From Bacteroidales bacterium M2 (GTDB lineage Bacteria; Bacteroidota; Bacteroidia; Bacteroidales; Muribaculaceae): DNA of 64,000 nt. Shown here one piece after another: positions 43,810-53,950 of the stretch. The notes beneath the pieces were generated by a model that saw only the letters and a list, made by a program, of their open reading frames with translations, was not told the DNA's origin and did no database searches. The stretch spans positions 6,988 to 70,987 of the forward strand of contig LUJM01000102.1 of the NCBI GenBank assembly GCA_001689415.1. Reading direction: 5' to 3'. Made by a program: the position numbers and the translations under genes. Each line of letters begins with the position of its first letter. Within the stretch, counting starts at the first letter, position 1.

Positions 43810-45621
43810 TCAGCAGTACATTGCCTCTATCTCGTTGGCATAGTGGCTGTTGATTGCAGGGCGACGAATCTTGAGGGTATTCGTCAATTCTCCGTTTTCG
43901 ATTGTGAACTCCTTGGGCAACAGGGTAAAACGCTTTATCTTTTCAAATCCGGCAAGGCCCTTCTGCAGGCGCTCTATGCGCTCGGCGATAAACTTGCGTA
44001 TCTCATTGTTTTCCACAAGGTCTTCGAGTGAATCGAAGCTTATGCCCTTGCTGATTGCATATTCCTTCAAGGCCTCGAATGCGGGTATGATAATAGCAGT
44101 CACATACTTACGTTGGTCTCCAATCACTGCTACCTGCTCGATATAGCGGTCTTCGCCAAGACGGCTTTCGATTGCCTGGGGAGCGATATACTTGCCGTTG
44201 GAGGTCTTGAAGAGGTCTTTGATGCGCTCGGTAAGCACCAACGCGCCGCTTTGGTCAAACAAACCCGCGTCGCCGGTGCGGAACCAACCGTCTTCGGTAA
44301 ATGCCTTCGCATCTTCTTCCGGACGACCATAGTAGCCGCGCATCACTGTTGGGCCTTTGACGAGGATTTCATTGTTTTCGCCGATTTTCACGGCAACACC
44401 GGGCAGGGTTGTACCTACGCTGCCGATTTCATAACCTACTGTCGGGTAGCAGCTTACTGTAGCAGTTGTTTCGCTCAGGCCGTAGCCTATCACAATATTG
44501 ATGCCGCAGGTGTGGAGAAATTCGGTAATTGTAGCCGATAGCGGTGCTCCGGCGGTAGGGAATATATTGCCGTTCTCAACACCTATTGCACGACGCAACT
44601 TGCTGAAAATCTGACGGTCGAAGAAATTGTACTGCATCTCGAGCAATGCAGGCACTTTCAAACCGAGGCGAACATATTCGAGATTGCGCTTTGCGCCAAC
44701 CTTGAGGGCCCTCTCTACCATGATTTTAGAGATACCCTTCATCGAGGCAATCTTCTCTTGCACAGCGGTATAGACCTTTTCCCAGAATCGAGGGACACTG
44801 CACATACATGTCGGTCGGGCAATCTTGATACCCTCCTGTATGCGCTTGGGATCGGTGTTGATAGCCACCTTGATACCCTCAGTGAGGCAGAAATAGGTCC
44901 ACGCTTTCTCAAAAATATGGCTAAGGGGCAAGAAGCATACCGAAGTATCATTGTCCGAAATCATGTCGAGACGTGCATGATGGTACTCGATAGCGGCGTT
45001 AAAGCAGCTGTGAGGCAGGATTGCTCCCTTGGGTTCTCCGGTAGTACCCGATGTGTATATCAACGTTGCAATATCGTCGGGGCGGGCTTCGGCTGAGCGA
45101 AGGTCTACGGCTGCGCGACATTTGTCTGATGCCATAGAGCCAAGCTCTATCAGTTCGCTGAATCGCAAGCTATTGCTATCGTTATCATCAAATTGTATCG
45201 AGGGGTCGATTGCTATGATTTTGGCAAGATTGTGGCACTCGTCAAATACCATGCGGGCGGCGCGGTAATGACTCTGCTGGCCAACGAATATCAGTTTGGC
45301 ACCGGCATCGTTGACGATATATTTCACTTGCTCCGGGCTGCTGGTAGCGTAGATCGACACCGGCACGGCGCGGTTGCGGTAACAAGCGAAATCCGTCTGG
45401 ATAATTTCTTGGCAGTTAGGCGCAAAGATAGCAACCATATCGCCGGGCTCGATTCCCAGGACTTCGAGTGCGCAGGCCACATTTCCTACTGTGTCGGCGA
45501 ATTCTCCCCAAGTGGTGGCGACAAGTTTGCGACTGTCGTAATCTATTGTACTATAGGCTACGCGGTCGGCGCCATAACGCTTCACTTGGGCTCCGGTCAG
45601 GGTGGTAAGTATATTCGTCAT
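43810..45621 (-). CDS. Long-chain acyl-CoA synthetase (AMP-forming)
   Basis: Activates fatty acids to acyl-CoA through an acyl-AMP. The AMP-binding motif LIYTSGTTGEPKGA (about residues 182-195) and the later YGLSETTATVS, WFRTGDAG and ERIKDLFKTSNGKYI motifs of the ANL superfamily are all present. 603 residues from the ATG at 45621 (MTNILTTLTG); nine earlier codons are open, but the start chosen lies closest to a TATCTTTG box (45646-45653, minus strand). Belongs to the FadD15-like subgroup common in Bacteroidetes. Substrate chain length unknown. Confidence 0.94.
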   Translation of the reverse strand: MTNILTTLTGAQVKRYGADRVAYSTIDYDSRKLVATTWGEFADTVGNVACALEVLGIEPGDMVAIFAPNCQEIIQTDFACYRNRAVPVSIYATSSPEQVKYIVNDAGAKLIFVGQQSHYRAARMVFDECHNLAKIIAIDPSIQFDDNDSNSLRFSELIELGSMASDKCRAAVDLRSAEARPDDIATLIYTSGTTGEPKGAILPHSCFNAAIEYHHARLDMISDNDTSVCFLPLSHIFEKAWTYFCLTEGIKVAINTDPKRIQEGIKIARPTCMCSVPRFWEKVYTAVQEKIASMKGISKIMVERALKVGAKRNLEYVRLGLKVPALLEMQYNFFDRQIFSKLRRAIGVENGNIFPTAGAPLSATITEFLHTCGINIVIGYGLSETTATVSCYPTVGYEIGSVGTTLPGVAVKIGENNEILVKGPTVMRGYYGRPEEDAKAFTEDGWFRTGDAGLFDQSGALVLTERIKDLFKTSNGKYIAPQAIESRLGEDRYIEQVAVIGDQRKYVTAIIIPAFEALKEYAISKGISFDSLEDLVENNEIRKFIAERIERLQKGLAGFEKIKRFTLLPKEFTIENGELTNTLKIRRPAINSHYANEIEAMYC

Positions 45622-45946
45622 TGTCTTATACTTCTGTAATTTGTGCAAAGATACTGCCTTTGTCTTTCATAATTAACAAAATGGCTTGCAAAAGTGACGT
45701 AGCTTTAACATATCTTGCCAACTCACACACCCATTTTTATGTTTAATTAACAAATCACACCTCAATCATGCTCCCATACGCAAGAATATAGGTTCACCGG
45801 AAATGACTGATTGAACAGCATTGAGTCAGCCCCTTAGTGCATAGTTGTCATAGATATGATATTATTTGATAAAATCCGCTTTTTAGGCGAAAAAAGTTTT
45901 GAAAATAGGGAAAAAGCTATTACTTTAGCTGCAAAATCTGATAGCT
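45622..45946. other. 325-bp divergent promoter region
   Basis: AT-rich spacer between the acyl-CoA synthetase gene (minus) and the Rhs-associated secreted protein gene (plus). Apart from promoter elements for each side, I see no gene or strong fold. Confidence 0.5.
45898..45928 (+). promoter_or_regulatory. Promoter of Rhs locus
   Basis: TTTG (45898-45901), 19 bases, TACTTTAG (45921-45928; one mismatch to TAnnTTTG). The leader to the ATG at 45947 would be about 15 bases. Confidence 0.55.
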
Positions 45947-46915
45947 ATGAAAATTACGGTGTTTATTTGTCTCATTCTATTAGCCTTTATGCAGGGCGGG
46001 GCGGCACAGACTGTTCCGTATACGCTCGGCGAGGGCGGGTACAAGGTTGTGGAACTCGAAGGCTTTGTGCCTGACGCGGGGTCGAAGCTGTGGGATCTGT
46101 CGCGGCTTGCGACTACCGGGTATGAGACGGACCTGCGGTTCGACGCGGTTTCGGACACTGTCTTTACAGCCACAACCAACGATACGCGGCAGACTTTTCA
46201 TTTTAGCAATGGTGGCTGGAGCCTGACGTGCAGCGAGACACCCACTTCGGTAGGCTATTTGTCGCCGGGGATGCCTGTAAGAGGCTGCTCGTCCAAAACT
46301 CTGACGATGCACGGCAGGGCCTATCAGCACGATCATTACTACGGCGTCGGCACCGGTGTCCTCGAGGAGTTGGGGCGCGGACGCCTGATCCGCCGTGACG
46401 GCGATACGATAGACAACGCGGTACTCGAGCGCCGCACCGTGGCCCTCAGGGTGGCGACAGGCCTTCAGCCTCTGCATGGTCTCGGCGACCGGCCCGACTC
46501 GCTCGCGGTGGATTGCAACAGGACAAGCTACACTTGGCGCGACACACAGGGCCGTGCGTTGGCTCAGGCCGTGGAAGTGTCGTATCAAGGCGCGACCAGG
46601 GTGATAAGCAGCGGCTCGGCCGCATTCCTGATTATGGCCGAGGATGCGCCGGTATCATATAAGCACCGTAGGAATGGAGAGGAATCATCATCGCTTTCGG
46701 CCAGGCTGGAAGACAACGGCGTGACCCTGTCGGGACTCGAGCAGGACTTTGCCGACACCGGGGTCGTGGTGGCCGACGTTGCCGGAAGGGTTTATTACTC
46801 GGGCATCGTAGACAGCGGCGGCGGAAGGGTGACAATACGCACGACGCTTCCGCAGGGCGAGGTCATAATCACGGTGACGCAGACCGAAGTGACGACATTC
46901 AAACTTACACGCTGA
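45947..46915 (+). CDS. Secreted protein upstream of Rhs gene
   Basis: 322 residues with a signal peptide (MKITVFICLILLAFMQGGAA). The body is strand-rich without a recognised domain. The last ~75 residues, from SLSARLEDNGVTLSG to TFKLTR, have the pattern of a type IX-like C-terminal sorting domain (VVVADVAGRVYYSG is the typical second strand). It ends 24 bases before the Rhs gene on the same strand and is probably co-transcribed, so it may be a delivery or surface partner for the Rhs protein. That role is inferred from position only. Confidence 0.7.
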   Translation: MKITVFICLILLAFMQGGAAQTVPYTLGEGGYKVVELEGFVPDAGSKLWDLSRLATTGYETDLRFDAVSDTVFTATTNDTRQTFHFSNGGWSLTCSETPTSVGYLSPGMPVRGCSSKTLTMHGRAYQHDHYYGVGTGVLEELGRGRLIRRDGDTIDNAVLERRTVALRVATGLQPLHGLGDRPDSLAVDCNRTSYTWRDTQGRALAQAVEVSYQGATRVISSGSAAFLIMAEDAPVSYKHRRNGEESSSLSARLEDNGVTLSGLEQDFADTGVVVADVAGRVYYSGIVDSGGGRVTIRTTLPQGEVIITVTQTEVTTFKLTR

Positions 46916-46939
46916 CACCTAAGCTATAAATCAACAGCC

Positions 46940-48709
46940 ATGAAACCGATCAGACACATATTGCTTGCCTTAATACTCTGCCTGCCGATATTGGCGCACG
47001 GCGCGGACAATGTACCCGATGCCGCGCGTACTGTCAGCGAGCGCGTTGTAGAGCCTTCGCCCGACGTTGCGACTATGCGTCGCTATACCGACTGCCCTGT
47101 TTCGTATGCCACCGGGTCGGCCTCGGTCGATATACCGCTGATGTCGCTGTCGACGCCGTCACTGTCGGTCTCACTGGGCCTTTCGTACCGCTGCGAGGCC
47201 AAGAAGGTCGAGGAGCCCGCGGGGTGGGTCGGCCTTGGCTGGACGCTGACCGGCCTCGGCTCTGTGTCGCGCCAGATCTGCGGCATGCCCGACGACAAGT
47301 CCGATGGCTACCTCGACCTCAAGGACTCTGATTTTAACCTGAAAAAGAAATACTTCGACGATCTGATTAATCTTAAGAAGGACTCGAACCACGACCGCTA
47401 CACCATAGTGACCCCCGACGGCCAGAGCGCCTCGTTCATACTTGACGGCACTATTGTCTACATGCTGGCTCCCACGGAACTGAAGGTATGGCACAGGCCT
47501 GCGCCCGACAACGAGGCCAGGCCCGAGGTCTTCTATGCCCGCACACCCGACGGCACGTATTACGAATTCGCACGGACTGAGAAAACAAGCTACAAATACC
47601 ACCCCGGGACACTTCACGCCAAGTATGTATATCCCGACTACGAGGCCGTGACATCGTGGCACCTCACCAAGATAGCCAACCCCGAGCGCACCGACTCGAT
47701 AGTTATAGAGTACACGGAAGGCACGCCGTGGCAGGCCTTCCACGGAAGTACGTCCATTGGCACCATATCATACAGCTTTGAAGACTGCAACGGAGGCTCA
47801 AGGAGTTGCAGCGGAGGAGGAGGCGACGACAGCGACATGACCGACGACTGGGGTGATTACCAAGGCGGAAACGGCCAGGGCGGGGACGGACTGAAGCCAT
47901 GGGTACCCGTCGATCCCGGAGACGGAAATGTCGGCAAAAACCCAAACCCCTCGCTTGACGGCCCGCTGCGCTCGGCGGCCTCATCGGGGGCTGCCTCGTA
48001 CGGCGTCACCAAATACAGCCCGCTGCTTCCGAGGGTCATAAGGGCGGCGACAGGCAGTATTGTCTTCGCCTTCGAGAGCGAACCGTCAGGCATCAAGGAC
48101 TACCGCAACGGCTGCGCCGACAGGCTCGGATCGGTCGAGCTCCGCACGGCAGGTAACGCCGCCGTGTCGAAAGCCGTGTTCGAGAGTTCGTCACTCGGCG
48201 ACGGTCGCAGGACGCTCCACAGCCTCGAAATCCGCGCGGACAATGGTATTGCTGACGGTTACTCGTTTGAATACAACCCGTCGTGGGACAACCGTTGCAA
48301 GGACCTGTTCGGCTACCCCAACGGTGTGGCACGCACGCCCAGTTGGGAGTCCGTGCTGGGCGATTCGCACCTGAAACTAAGCAAGACCAGGCGCACCAAC
48401 GCCGACCACCTGCACGACGGCCTGCTACGTCGTATGCACTCATGCATGGGAATCACCACAGAGTTCGCATACGAGCCGTCGCACATGTCCCTGCCGGACA
48501 CTTCGTACCTGTTCTGTGACGAAATAACCATCGGCACCAGGATAAAGAGCATCACAACTACCGACAACAGGACGGAGCGCATCCGCACAAGGACCTTCGA
48601 ATACTCCGACGCAGTGCTCTCCGCGCGAATCGACAGCCTCGGTGCCGGCGCGTTCCTCGCCCCCCAGCGGCACGGTGATGAAAACTCAAAAAGGAATGAG
48701 CATGATTAA
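46940..48709 (+). CDS. Rhs/YD-repeat protein, N-terminal part (frameshifted)
   Basis: 589 residues with a signal peptide (MKPIRHILLALILCLPILAHG). The N-terminal section (about 40-110: VSYATGSASVDIPLMSLSTP and GWVGLGWTL) is the usual start of exported Bacteroidetes Rhs proteins, followed by a Gly/Asp-rich low-complexity patch near 285-325. The frame runs out in GDENSKRNEHD soon after a C6 tract (48660-48665). With one C fewer the reading continues as FLAPSGTVMK into the next ORF, so the two are one gene of about 2090 codons. As written, this part would be a secreted fragment without the YD repeats and toxin tip. Confidence 0.85.
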   Translation: MKPIRHILLALILCLPILAHGADNVPDAARTVSERVVEPSPDVATMRRYTDCPVSYATGSASVDIPLMSLSTPSLSVSLGLSYRCEAKKVEEPAGWVGLGWTLTGLGSVSRQICGMPDDKSDGYLDLKDSDFNLKKKYFDDLINLKKDSNHDRYTIVTPDGQSASFILDGTIVYMLAPTELKVWHRPAPDNEARPEVFYARTPDGTYYEFARTEKTSYKYHPGTLHAKYVYPDYEAVTSWHLTKIANPERTDSIVIEYTEGTPWQAFHGSTSIGTISYSFEDCNGGSRSCSGGGGDDSDMTDDWGDYQGGNGQGGDGLKPWVPVDPGDGNVGKNPNPSLDGPLRSAASSGAASYGVTKYSPLLPRVIRAATGSIVFAFESEPSGIKDYRNGCADRLGSVELRTAGNAAVSKAVFESSSLGDGRRTLHSLEIRADNGIADGYSFEYNPSWDNRCKDLFGYPNGVARTPSWESVLGDSHLKLSKTRRTNADHLHDGLLRRMHSCMGITTEFAYEPSHMSLPDTSYLFCDEITIGTRIKSITTTDNRTERIRTRTFEYSDAVLSARIDSLGAGAFLAPQRHGDENSKRNEHD

Positions 48710-51700
48710 CCGCTACGATATGTCTGTCACATTCACAGGGTCGTCGAGGCTGCCGGGCATGCCGGTCGAAAACACGAGGATATACTACGCCAAGGTGGAG
48801 GAAACCGTTTCGGGAACCGATATCGACCAGCCGACAAAATACTGCTACGAGTACGACCTGTCGCACTGTATGTCAAAATCGCTGCCATACGGCAACCCGG
48901 GCATAAGATACGATGGGCGCAACGGCGTGAAGATACTCGGCATAGAATCATTTACGGAGGCCGACGGCACAAGGCTGGGCCATATTTTCTCCACGCATTT
49001 CATAGACTCCTATTTCATGGAGATAATAGGCGGCACACCCATGCTGACAAAGAAGACGGCCTATGCCTGGCGCGGAGGGGCATACGTCCCCGCGACCACC
49101 GAGACCCACAGCTACACGTGCCGTACCAAGCACATAACGGTGGGTTTGAGTTACGAGCACATGGCTTTCAAGGAGGCGTCCGTGGCCGTAATAGAGAACG
49201 AGATCCAGACGGCGTCGCACATGGACTACGGCTACATACAGGTCGAGGGAATGCTCGTGCAACGGACAGGCACAAGGGTTACGAGGCACTACCCGGGCGG
49301 CAAGGAACGCACCGTGTCGGCGAGGTACGACTATTACGTCGCCCCGAAGTATATACCGGGAGGTTACTATGATTCCGACTCTGTTTTCACGTGGACTGCA
49401 GGAAGGCACCCGGGCTTTGTCGCCGACTCGCTGGAGTTTCGCGGAGCATTCCACTACTACCACCGGCCAAGGGGTGTAACATACAGATGCGGCAGCGACA
49501 GCATCAGCCGCTACGACCTCTACAGCGACGACATCTGCAGGACGTACTTTAAGGATATGCACAACCGCTATGTGCCTGTGGCGCAGAAGTGGGTTGTCGC
49601 CGGGAGCGGTTACCGCGACTCGCTTGAGACGGAGTGGCTCTACGGAAAGTTCCACGGCATGACCAGGCCTGTACGCGAGACCGTCAGCCGCCACGGCGCG
49701 GTGCTCGACCGGGCGTCGTATACCGCCTACAACGGCCTGGGGCTTCCCACGGCGATGACGCGCCGCGACGGTTCGGAGTATTCGATGGGCTGGGACGGCT
49801 ACGGCAACCTTATTTCGAAGAAGCTCGCGAGTGTCGGGCTGGAAAACAGGTATACTTACAAACCGCTGGTAGGCTGCACCTCGATAAGCTATCCGAGCGG
49901 TCGCAAGAAGTATTTCTCGTACGACAACGGGCGCCTCTCGCAGGTACGCAACAGCGCCAACGAGCCTGTCGCATCCTACGAGTACTCAATGGCCAACCCC
50001 GGCCTCAACTGGGGGGCACAGGGAGAGAACACTATAACGTCCACGGCCTACACTGCCTCGGGTGCAGCCACACACAAGGCCGTGTACGACGGCTTCGGCA
50101 TGCAGGTGTCCGACATCGCCGTCGGCTTTGGCGGCGACGGCGGCGACGTGGTCACCAATACCGAATACGACGCTCTCGACCGCGCCGTAAGGCTGTGGCA
50201 ACCCGCCCCTGCTGACACCGCCGCCGCAGCCGGCTTCTATGGCGATACCAGGCCCTGGACCGACTATATATACGACACCGACGGTTCGGAGCGCGTTGTT
50301 TCGACTACCGCGCCCGGCAAGGACATGACCGGTCACCCGGCGACTGCCGAATATCTGTGCAACACCCAGTCGGGCGAGCTGCGCTGCCGACGCTTCGTGC
50401 TCGAGGGCGAGCGCCTGACCGACAAGGGCGCCTATGCCGACGCCTCGCTCGACGTGGTGCGTGCCATAGATGCCGACGGCCACCGCGTGCTTACCTTCAA
50501 CGACTGGCGCGGCCGCACCGTGCTTGTGCGCAAGGTGCTCGCCGAGGGCAAGTATATCGACACCTATACCGTCTACGACCACTGGGGCAATGTCGCCGTG
50601 GTGCTTCAGCCTATGGCCGACGGCGGCCTCAAAGGCGGCAGCTACGATATTTCGGACGGCGGCATGGACGAGGTGATAGAGAAGTACGCCTACGTCTACC
50701 GCTACGACGACGCCCTGCGCCCTGTCTATGCCAAGCTTCCCGGCTGCGACCCCGTGACCACCGTCTACGACCCCGACGGCCTTGTGGCCTACACCGTCGA
50801 CGGCAATCTGCGGGCCAAGGGCAATGCCCGGTTCACACTCTACGATGCCGCCGCGCGACCGGTTGTGACCGGTATCTGCAACGAGCCTACAGGTGTGGTG
50901 CCGCGGATGAGGGCTACGCTCGACACATCGGCTAACGGTCTCTACAAGACAGGCTATACTACCGAAGCGACCCTCGGGGGCGTGAAGGTGCTGACAGCCA
51001 CGTACTATGACGGTTACGACTGCCTCGCATTGTCACAATTCGAATCCATTCCCGACAATTTCCGACCTTCGGGCATCCGTGCGCCGGGGCTTGTTACGGC
51101 CACTCTCGACCGCGTACTATCAGGCACGCTAAATTCGCGCAGTGCCAAGTATGTGGCCACTGTGACCGGTTATGACAGCGAAGAGCATCCGACCCGGGTG
51201 GCGGTTTGGTATCCGGAATCGGAGACTGCGATGCTGACGGAGAACGTATACAATATTGATGGCACGGTGGCATCGAGTATCAACACACTGCAACACCCGT
51301 CCGGAGACCATACCGACAGCCACACATATGCCTACGACGCAGCAGGGCGGCTCGTGAAGGAGACCGTCAGCTACGACGGCGGCGAGGCTGTGGATGTGCA
51401 GAAACTGAGCTACAACGCCATCGGCACGCTCTCGGGCAACGACCTCGGCGTGTTCAACGAGGAGTATACCTACAACGTCCGCGGGGCGATGACCAAGCGC
51501 AAATCGGCGGTATTTGAGCAAAACATCTCGTTTGCAGGCAAATACAACGGTTCGATTGCATCAATAAGCGACCAAATTGCCGACGGTCTTTCAATGTCCG
51601 GTTGGTATAAATACGACAAGGCCGGGCGACTGACTCAAGCCAACATGAAGGTCGGTGGTACTCCGCGCTGCGTTGACTACACCTACGATCTCAACAGCAA

Positions 51701-53225
51701 TATCACCACCCTTATTCGCGACGGCGACGACGGCATCGACCCCATTGCGTGGATTGACAACATGACTTATGAGTACGACGGCAACAAGGTCAGGAAAATC
51801 ACCGATGCCAATGGCGACGTCATTTCAGAGCGGACTATGGACTTCCCCGATCTTGCCGACCTCGATGTGGAATACACCTACGACCGCAACGGCAATATGA
51901 CCGGCGATGCCAACAAGGGATTGGAGATGAGCTGGGACTATAACAACAGGCTGTATAAGGTTGAGGACGACGAGATGACGATGACTTTCAACCGCACCGG
52001 CAGCGGCCAAAAGCTTGGCAAGAGCGTGTACGTGGGTCCAAAACCGAAATACCCTTTCCGCCCCGGACTGTTCCGCAGTCCGATTTGGGGCTCAGGTGGT
52101 ACATTTATACCGGTCGACACCGTGGTCGAAGCAGGTACTACAGTAAGTACTGATTATTTCGGAGCGTACGAATACGTGAACGGTAAGTTCGCACGACTGA
52201 ATACCGCTACCGGCTACCGCGACGGCGAGGGCACGCACGTCTACGTGCGCGACTGGCAGGGCAACATCCGCGCGGTGGTGCGCAAGGGCGATGACGGCAG
52301 CACTGTCCTCGAACAGGCCACCTACTACTACCCCTACGGCATGCCCATGGCCGAATCTACCAACCCCACCGCCAACAGCTACAAATACACCGGCAAGGAA
52401 CTGCTCACCGACAAGGGCTTTAACTGCTACGATTTTGGCCCGCGCCCATATGACCCTGCTACATGCATATGGCTTCGCCGTGACGACCTATCGCACGAGA
52501 CTCCTGATTTTTCTCACAATGCTTTTTGCAATGGAGACCCGATAAACTTCATGGATCCGAGCGGACTGCAACCTGTGTATAATACCGACGGTGACTTTTT
52601 AGGATGTACTTCAGAAGGGTTTGTTGGTGACATATTAATTTATAATGGTGGCTTTGATATTGATTTTAGCCAGTTTACCGCAAAAGAACTGCAAGAAACT
52701 TATGCCGGAATCTATAATTATAATGATGTGCTGCAAGGGAATGGCAAAGCTCCTTCTATGTCGGATGATGCACACAGTAATTTACTTACCAACTTTGCAC
52801 GTCATTTCGAAGGGACCCAGATTTATGACGAAACCTTCTCTTTAGAGACTATAAAAGATCACATAATTAAATTTGATAGGAGTATACCTGGATATTGGGG
52901 AACATATGGGTCAACGTCAGAAATAATATTTACAGGAAGGACGGATTATGAAGCAACAGTTGAGAACTTTGCAGCCACGTTGCTGGTACATGAATGGTAT
53001 ACACATGCAATGAAAAAAGATGGAGAAGGTAATAGACGACATCGACTTGCATATAAAAATGTAATGAACTATTATCCATTTTGGAAGAATACAACCAGAA
53101 GATATAAAGAATTTGTTTACATAGGGTTGCAGCATTTTTCATCTAAAGAGGTCCAACTTGGTTTTCCTAATCCCCATGGAAGACAGGTTTATCTAAATAA
53201 TTTTTTCAAAATAAAACAGTATTAG
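48642..53225 (+). CDS. Rhs/YD-repeat protein, core and C-terminal tip (frameshifted)
   Basis: Frame +1 relative to the preceding ORF, with real similarity from about 48666. It carries many YD repeats (YDGYDCLALSQ, YDAAGRLVKETV, YDKAGRLTQANMK, YTYDRNGNMTGD) that build the Rhs cocoon. The core ends with YYPYGMPMAEST and a degenerate version of the hallmark motif, FGPRPYDPATCIWL, where the second Rhs copy has YGARFYDPATGIWL. The last ~220 residues are AT-rich tip: unrecognised except for a VHEWYTHAMKKDGEGNRRHR segment that could bind metal. If translated alone, possible starts are GTG 48642 or ATG 48678, both without a signal peptide. A candidate immunity gene follows four bases later. Confidence 0.85.
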   Translation: MPARSSPPSGTVMKTQKGMSMINRYDMSVTFTGSSRLPGMPVENTRIYYAKVEETVSGTDIDQPTKYCYEYDLSHCMSKSLPYGNPGIRYDGRNGVKILGIESFTEADGTRLGHIFSTHFIDSYFMEIIGGTPMLTKKTAYAWRGGAYVPATTETHSYTCRTKHITVGLSYEHMAFKEASVAVIENEIQTASHMDYGYIQVEGMLVQRTGTRVTRHYPGGKERTVSARYDYYVAPKYIPGGYYDSDSVFTWTAGRHPGFVADSLEFRGAFHYYHRPRGVTYRCGSDSISRYDLYSDDICRTYFKDMHNRYVPVAQKWVVAGSGYRDSLETEWLYGKFHGMTRPVRETVSRHGAVLDRASYTAYNGLGLPTAMTRRDGSEYSMGWDGYGNLISKKLASVGLENRYTYKPLVGCTSISYPSGRKKYFSYDNGRLSQVRNSANEPVASYEYSMANPGLNWGAQGENTITSTAYTASGAATHKAVYDGFGMQVSDIAVGFGGDGGDVVTNTEYDALDRAVRLWQPAPADTAAAAGFYGDTRPWTDYIYDTDGSERVVSTTAPGKDMTGHPATAEYLCNTQSGELRCRRFVLEGERLTDKGAYADASLDVVRAIDADGHRVLTFNDWRGRTVLVRKVLAEGKYIDTYTVYDHWGNVAVVLQPMADGGLKGGSYDISDGGMDEVIEKYAYVYRYDDALRPVYAKLPGCDPVTTVYDPDGLVAYTVDGNLRAKGNARFTLYDAAARPVVTGICNEPTGVVPRMRATLDTSANGLYKTGYTTEATLGGVKVLTATYYDGYDCLALSQFESIPDNFRPSGIRAPGLVTATLDRVLSGTLNSRSAKYVATVTGYDSEEHPTRVAVWYPESETAMLTENVYNIDGTVASSINTLQHPSGDHTDSHTYAYDAAGRLVKETVSYDGGEAVDVQKLSYNAIGTLSGNDLGVFNEEYTYNVRGAMTKRKSAVFEQNISFAGKYNGSIASISDQIADGLSMSGWYKYDKAGRLTQANMKVGGTPRCVDYTYDLNSNITTLIRDGDDGIDPIAWIDNMTYEYDGNKVRKITDANGDVISERTMDFPDLADLDVEYTYDRNGNMTGDANKGLEMSWDYNNRLYKVEDDEMTMTFNRTGSGQKLGKSVYVGPKPKYPFRPGLFRSPIWGSGGTFIPVDTVVEAGTTVSTDYFGAYEYVNGKFARLNTATGYRDGEGTHVYVRDWQGNIRAVVRKGDDGSTVLEQATYYYPYGMPMAESTNPTANSYKYTGKELLTDKGFNCYDFGPRPYDPATCIWLRRDDLSHETPDFSHNAFCNGDPINFMDPSGLQPVYNTDGDFLGCTSEGFVGDILIYNGGFDIDFSQFTAKELQETYAGIYNYNDVLQGNGKAPSMSDDAHSNLLTNFARHFEGTQIYDETFSLETIKDHIIKFDRSIPGYWGTYGSTSEIIFTGRTDYEATVENFAATLLVHEWYTHAMKKDGEGNRRHRLAYKNVMNYYPFWKNTTRRYKEFVYIGLQHFSSKEVQLGFPNPHGRQVYLNNFFKIKQY
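51991..52432 (+). repeat. Duplicated Rhs core-end, parental copy
   Basis: About 442 bases that recur at 54060-54501 with no length change and roughly nine in ten bases the same by eye. It covers the last part of the Rhs core up to NCYD. Confidence 0.85.
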
Positions 53226-53229
53226 AATT

Positions 53230-53805
53230 ATGAGCATAAAATGGTTTCTCTTTACAGTTGCTATTGCAATAATAGCTAATTTCCAGATTAGCAGCACTAT
53301 GCCCAATACAGTATATGCTTCTGACAGTTCATTTTCCAATAATTCAAAGAGCTTAATTAATAAGAAGAAAAGTAAGAATATCGGTGAAATTTTAGATGCT
53401 TGTGGTGTAGATAGCTTTTGGGTATATTATTTCCCGATTACAATACATATTAATCGTAAAGAGTGTTATATAACGCCACCGATAGGGGAAACTACTCTTG
53501 CGATTAACTCGTTACCATTCGTTGAATATTTGGCAGAGAATCAAATTGGGAATCCCCCTTTTGTCACAAAAAAAGATTTAGGTGAGGTAATCGTATTTGT
53601 CGACGGCGGTGAAATATGGATTTCAACTTTCGTTAAAGGTAAAAAGGATTTGACAATGATTATGTACGCAGATACTTTGGAAAATTATGCCCAAACATTT
53701 TCGCCCAATTTCGAAAAGTTTTATAAGCTATTGAATACCTACAAAAAAAACTATGAAATCCAAAGTAAATATTACGAGGAGAATCATAAATTTATTGGTG
53801 AATAG
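53230..53805 (+). CDS. Candidate immunity protein for first Rhs tip
   Basis: 191 residues, AT-rich like the tip before it. An N-terminal hydrophobic stretch (KWFLFTVAIAIIANFQI) suggests a signal peptide or membrane anchor, which would place it in the envelope. The body (about 50-190) has mixed alpha/beta character and no family I recognise. Four bases separate it from the Rhs stop codon, the usual place for an immunity gene in polymorphic toxin loci. The role is inferred from position. Confidence 0.6.
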   Translation: MSIKWFLFTVAIAIIANFQISSTMPNTVYASDSSFSNNSKSLINKKKSKNIGEILDACGVDSFWVYYFPITIHINRKECYITPPIGETTLAINSLPFVEYLAENQIGNPPFVTKKDLGEVIVFVDGGEIWISTFVKGKKDLTMIMYADTLENYAQTFSPNFEKFYKLLNTYKKNYEIQSKYYEENHKFIGE

Positions 53806-53896
53806 GCTTTTACCAGGGTATTTCTAATCATAGAGGTGCTCGATTATGAGGCTGGCAGTGATGAGCATAAGATTTCATTGTTATGCAATAAGTTAT

Positions 53897-53927
53897 TTTG
53901 CTTATTCTGTAATTATTCTTAACTTTG
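53897..53927 (+). promoter_or_regulatory. Promoter of orphan Rhs tip
   Basis: TTTG (53897-53900), 19 bases, TAACTTTG (53920-53927): complete match to the Bacteroidota consensus, 24 bases before the TTG start. Confidence 0.75.
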
Positions 53928-53950
53928 AAAATCGCTAAAGCATTGAGTCC

